From Paraburkholderia youngii (GTDB taxonomy: Bacteria; Pseudomonadota; Gammaproteobacteria; Burkholderiales; Burkholderiaceae): 64,000 nucleotides of DNA. The translations under genes were made by a program, and so were the position numbers. The stretch spans positions 806,001 to 870,000 of the forward strand of contig NZ_JAALDK010000001.1 in NCBI RefSeq assembly GCF_013366925.1, written 5' to 3'. Under the pieces are notes generated by a model. That model worked only from the letters and a program-made list of their open reading frames with translations. It was not told the origin of the DNA and ran no database searches. Position 1 is the first letter of the stretch; every line of letters begins with the position of its first letter. Shown piece after piece: positions 63,624-64,000 of this stretch.

Positions 63624-64000
63624 GTGACCGAATATATGCACTCTGCTTCCGTCGATCCGATCGAGGTCGTGCGCCGCCATTCGCTGACGACGCTGGTGCG
63701 CGACGAGATCGAGCGGTATATCGTCGACGGCACGCTGGCGCCGGGCGATAAGCTCAACGAAGCCGATTGGGCGGCGCGCTTGCAGGTGTCGCGCGGGCCG
63801 GTGCGCGAGGCGTTTCGCGCGCTGGAGCAGGCGGGGCTGGTGCGGACCGAGAAGAATCGCGGCGTGTTCGTGCGGACGGTGTCGCTCGCGGAAGCGGACG
63901 AGATTTACACGGTGCGCGCGGTGCTCGAAGAGGCGGCGTGCCGGATGCTCGCGGCCAGCATCGATGCGGGCAAGCTCGCGGTGCTGCGCGATTGCGTCGA
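63624..64000 (+). CDS. phnR: GntR-family regulator of phosphonate use (partial)
   Basis: The first 125 residues are visible; the gene runs off the window. A GntR winged helix reads LTTLVRDEIERYIVDGTLAPGDKLNEADWAARLQVSRGPVREAFRALEQAGLV, and the FCD ligand domain begins at EADEIYTVRAVLEEAACRML. The start is GTG 63624 or ATG 63636, four codons apart. Genes in this position after phnSTUV are usually annotated as phosphonate-use regulators, so it probably controls the upstream operon. The symbol rests on context. Confidence 0.88.
   Translation, partial: MTEYMHSASVDPIEVVRRHSLTTLVRDEIERYIVDGTLAPGDKLNEADWAARLQVSRGPVREAFRALEQAGLVRTEKNRGVFVRTVSLAEADEIYTVRAVLEEAACRMLAASIDAGKLAVLRDCV

Overview
The window is high-GC Gram-negative DNA that reads as a Burkholderiales genome, most likely Paraburkholderia or Burkholderia. 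The grounds are a trimeric autotransporter adhesin with an extended signal peptide, a Burkholderia-type 16-strand porin, a 2-aminoethylphosphonate (phnSTUV) transporter followed by a GntR regulator, a Rieske oxygenase cluster under an IclR regulator, and dense GC-rich codon use. This assignment is inferred from gene families, not from a database search.

Layout. 1-7.1 kb is accessory DNA: a decayed IS110-type transposase, an XRE regulator divergent from an unknown gene coupled to an AbiEi-type antitoxin without a visible toxin, an unknown gene, a ComEC-like metallo-beta-lactamase protein with a frameshifted membrane partner, and a DUF6471 protein. 7.2-15.1 kb is a Tn7-like transposition module in the order tnsA-tnsB-tnsC-tniQ-tniQ. 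It has two different TniQ/TnsD proteins, no CRISPR-Cas genes, and a TnsA whose nuclease residues look lost. After about 1.4 kb without genes come a 2065-residue trimeric adhesin with nine near-identical 336-bp repeats, an OmpA-type lipoprotein and a BvgS-like hybrid kinase.

26.9-33.6 kb is a catabolic cluster: a divergent IclR regulator, a phthalate-dioxygenase-like oxygenase, a short-chain dehydrogenase, a ferredoxin reductase, an MFS transporter and a porin. A promoter and a 36-bp palindrome lie between the regulator and the oxygenase. 33.6-39.4 kb, all on the minus strand, holds outer-membrane phospholipase A, a deleted second copy of it, an acyl-ACP-reductase-like enzyme, and a hybrid sensor kinase whose membrane input domain resembles CqsS. 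The last two form a candidate signal synthase/receptor operon and are the most interesting functional lead here. 39.8-42.0 kb has a PhyH dioxygenase gene whose upstream DNA was interrupted by an IS5-family element with CTAG duplications.

42-58.8 kb is mostly core-like: a DedA-PAP2-LssY fusion, an OsmC-like protein, an Lrp regulator, a LysE exporter, S53 and S10 peptidases, small secreted proteins, an RRM-like protein, NadE, an L,D-transpeptidase, a DMT exporter, a UbiB-like probable pseudokinase and a DeoR regulator. 59.4 kb to the end is phnSTUV plus a GntR regulator cut by the window edge.

All family calls come from reading motifs by eye; no alignment or database search was run.
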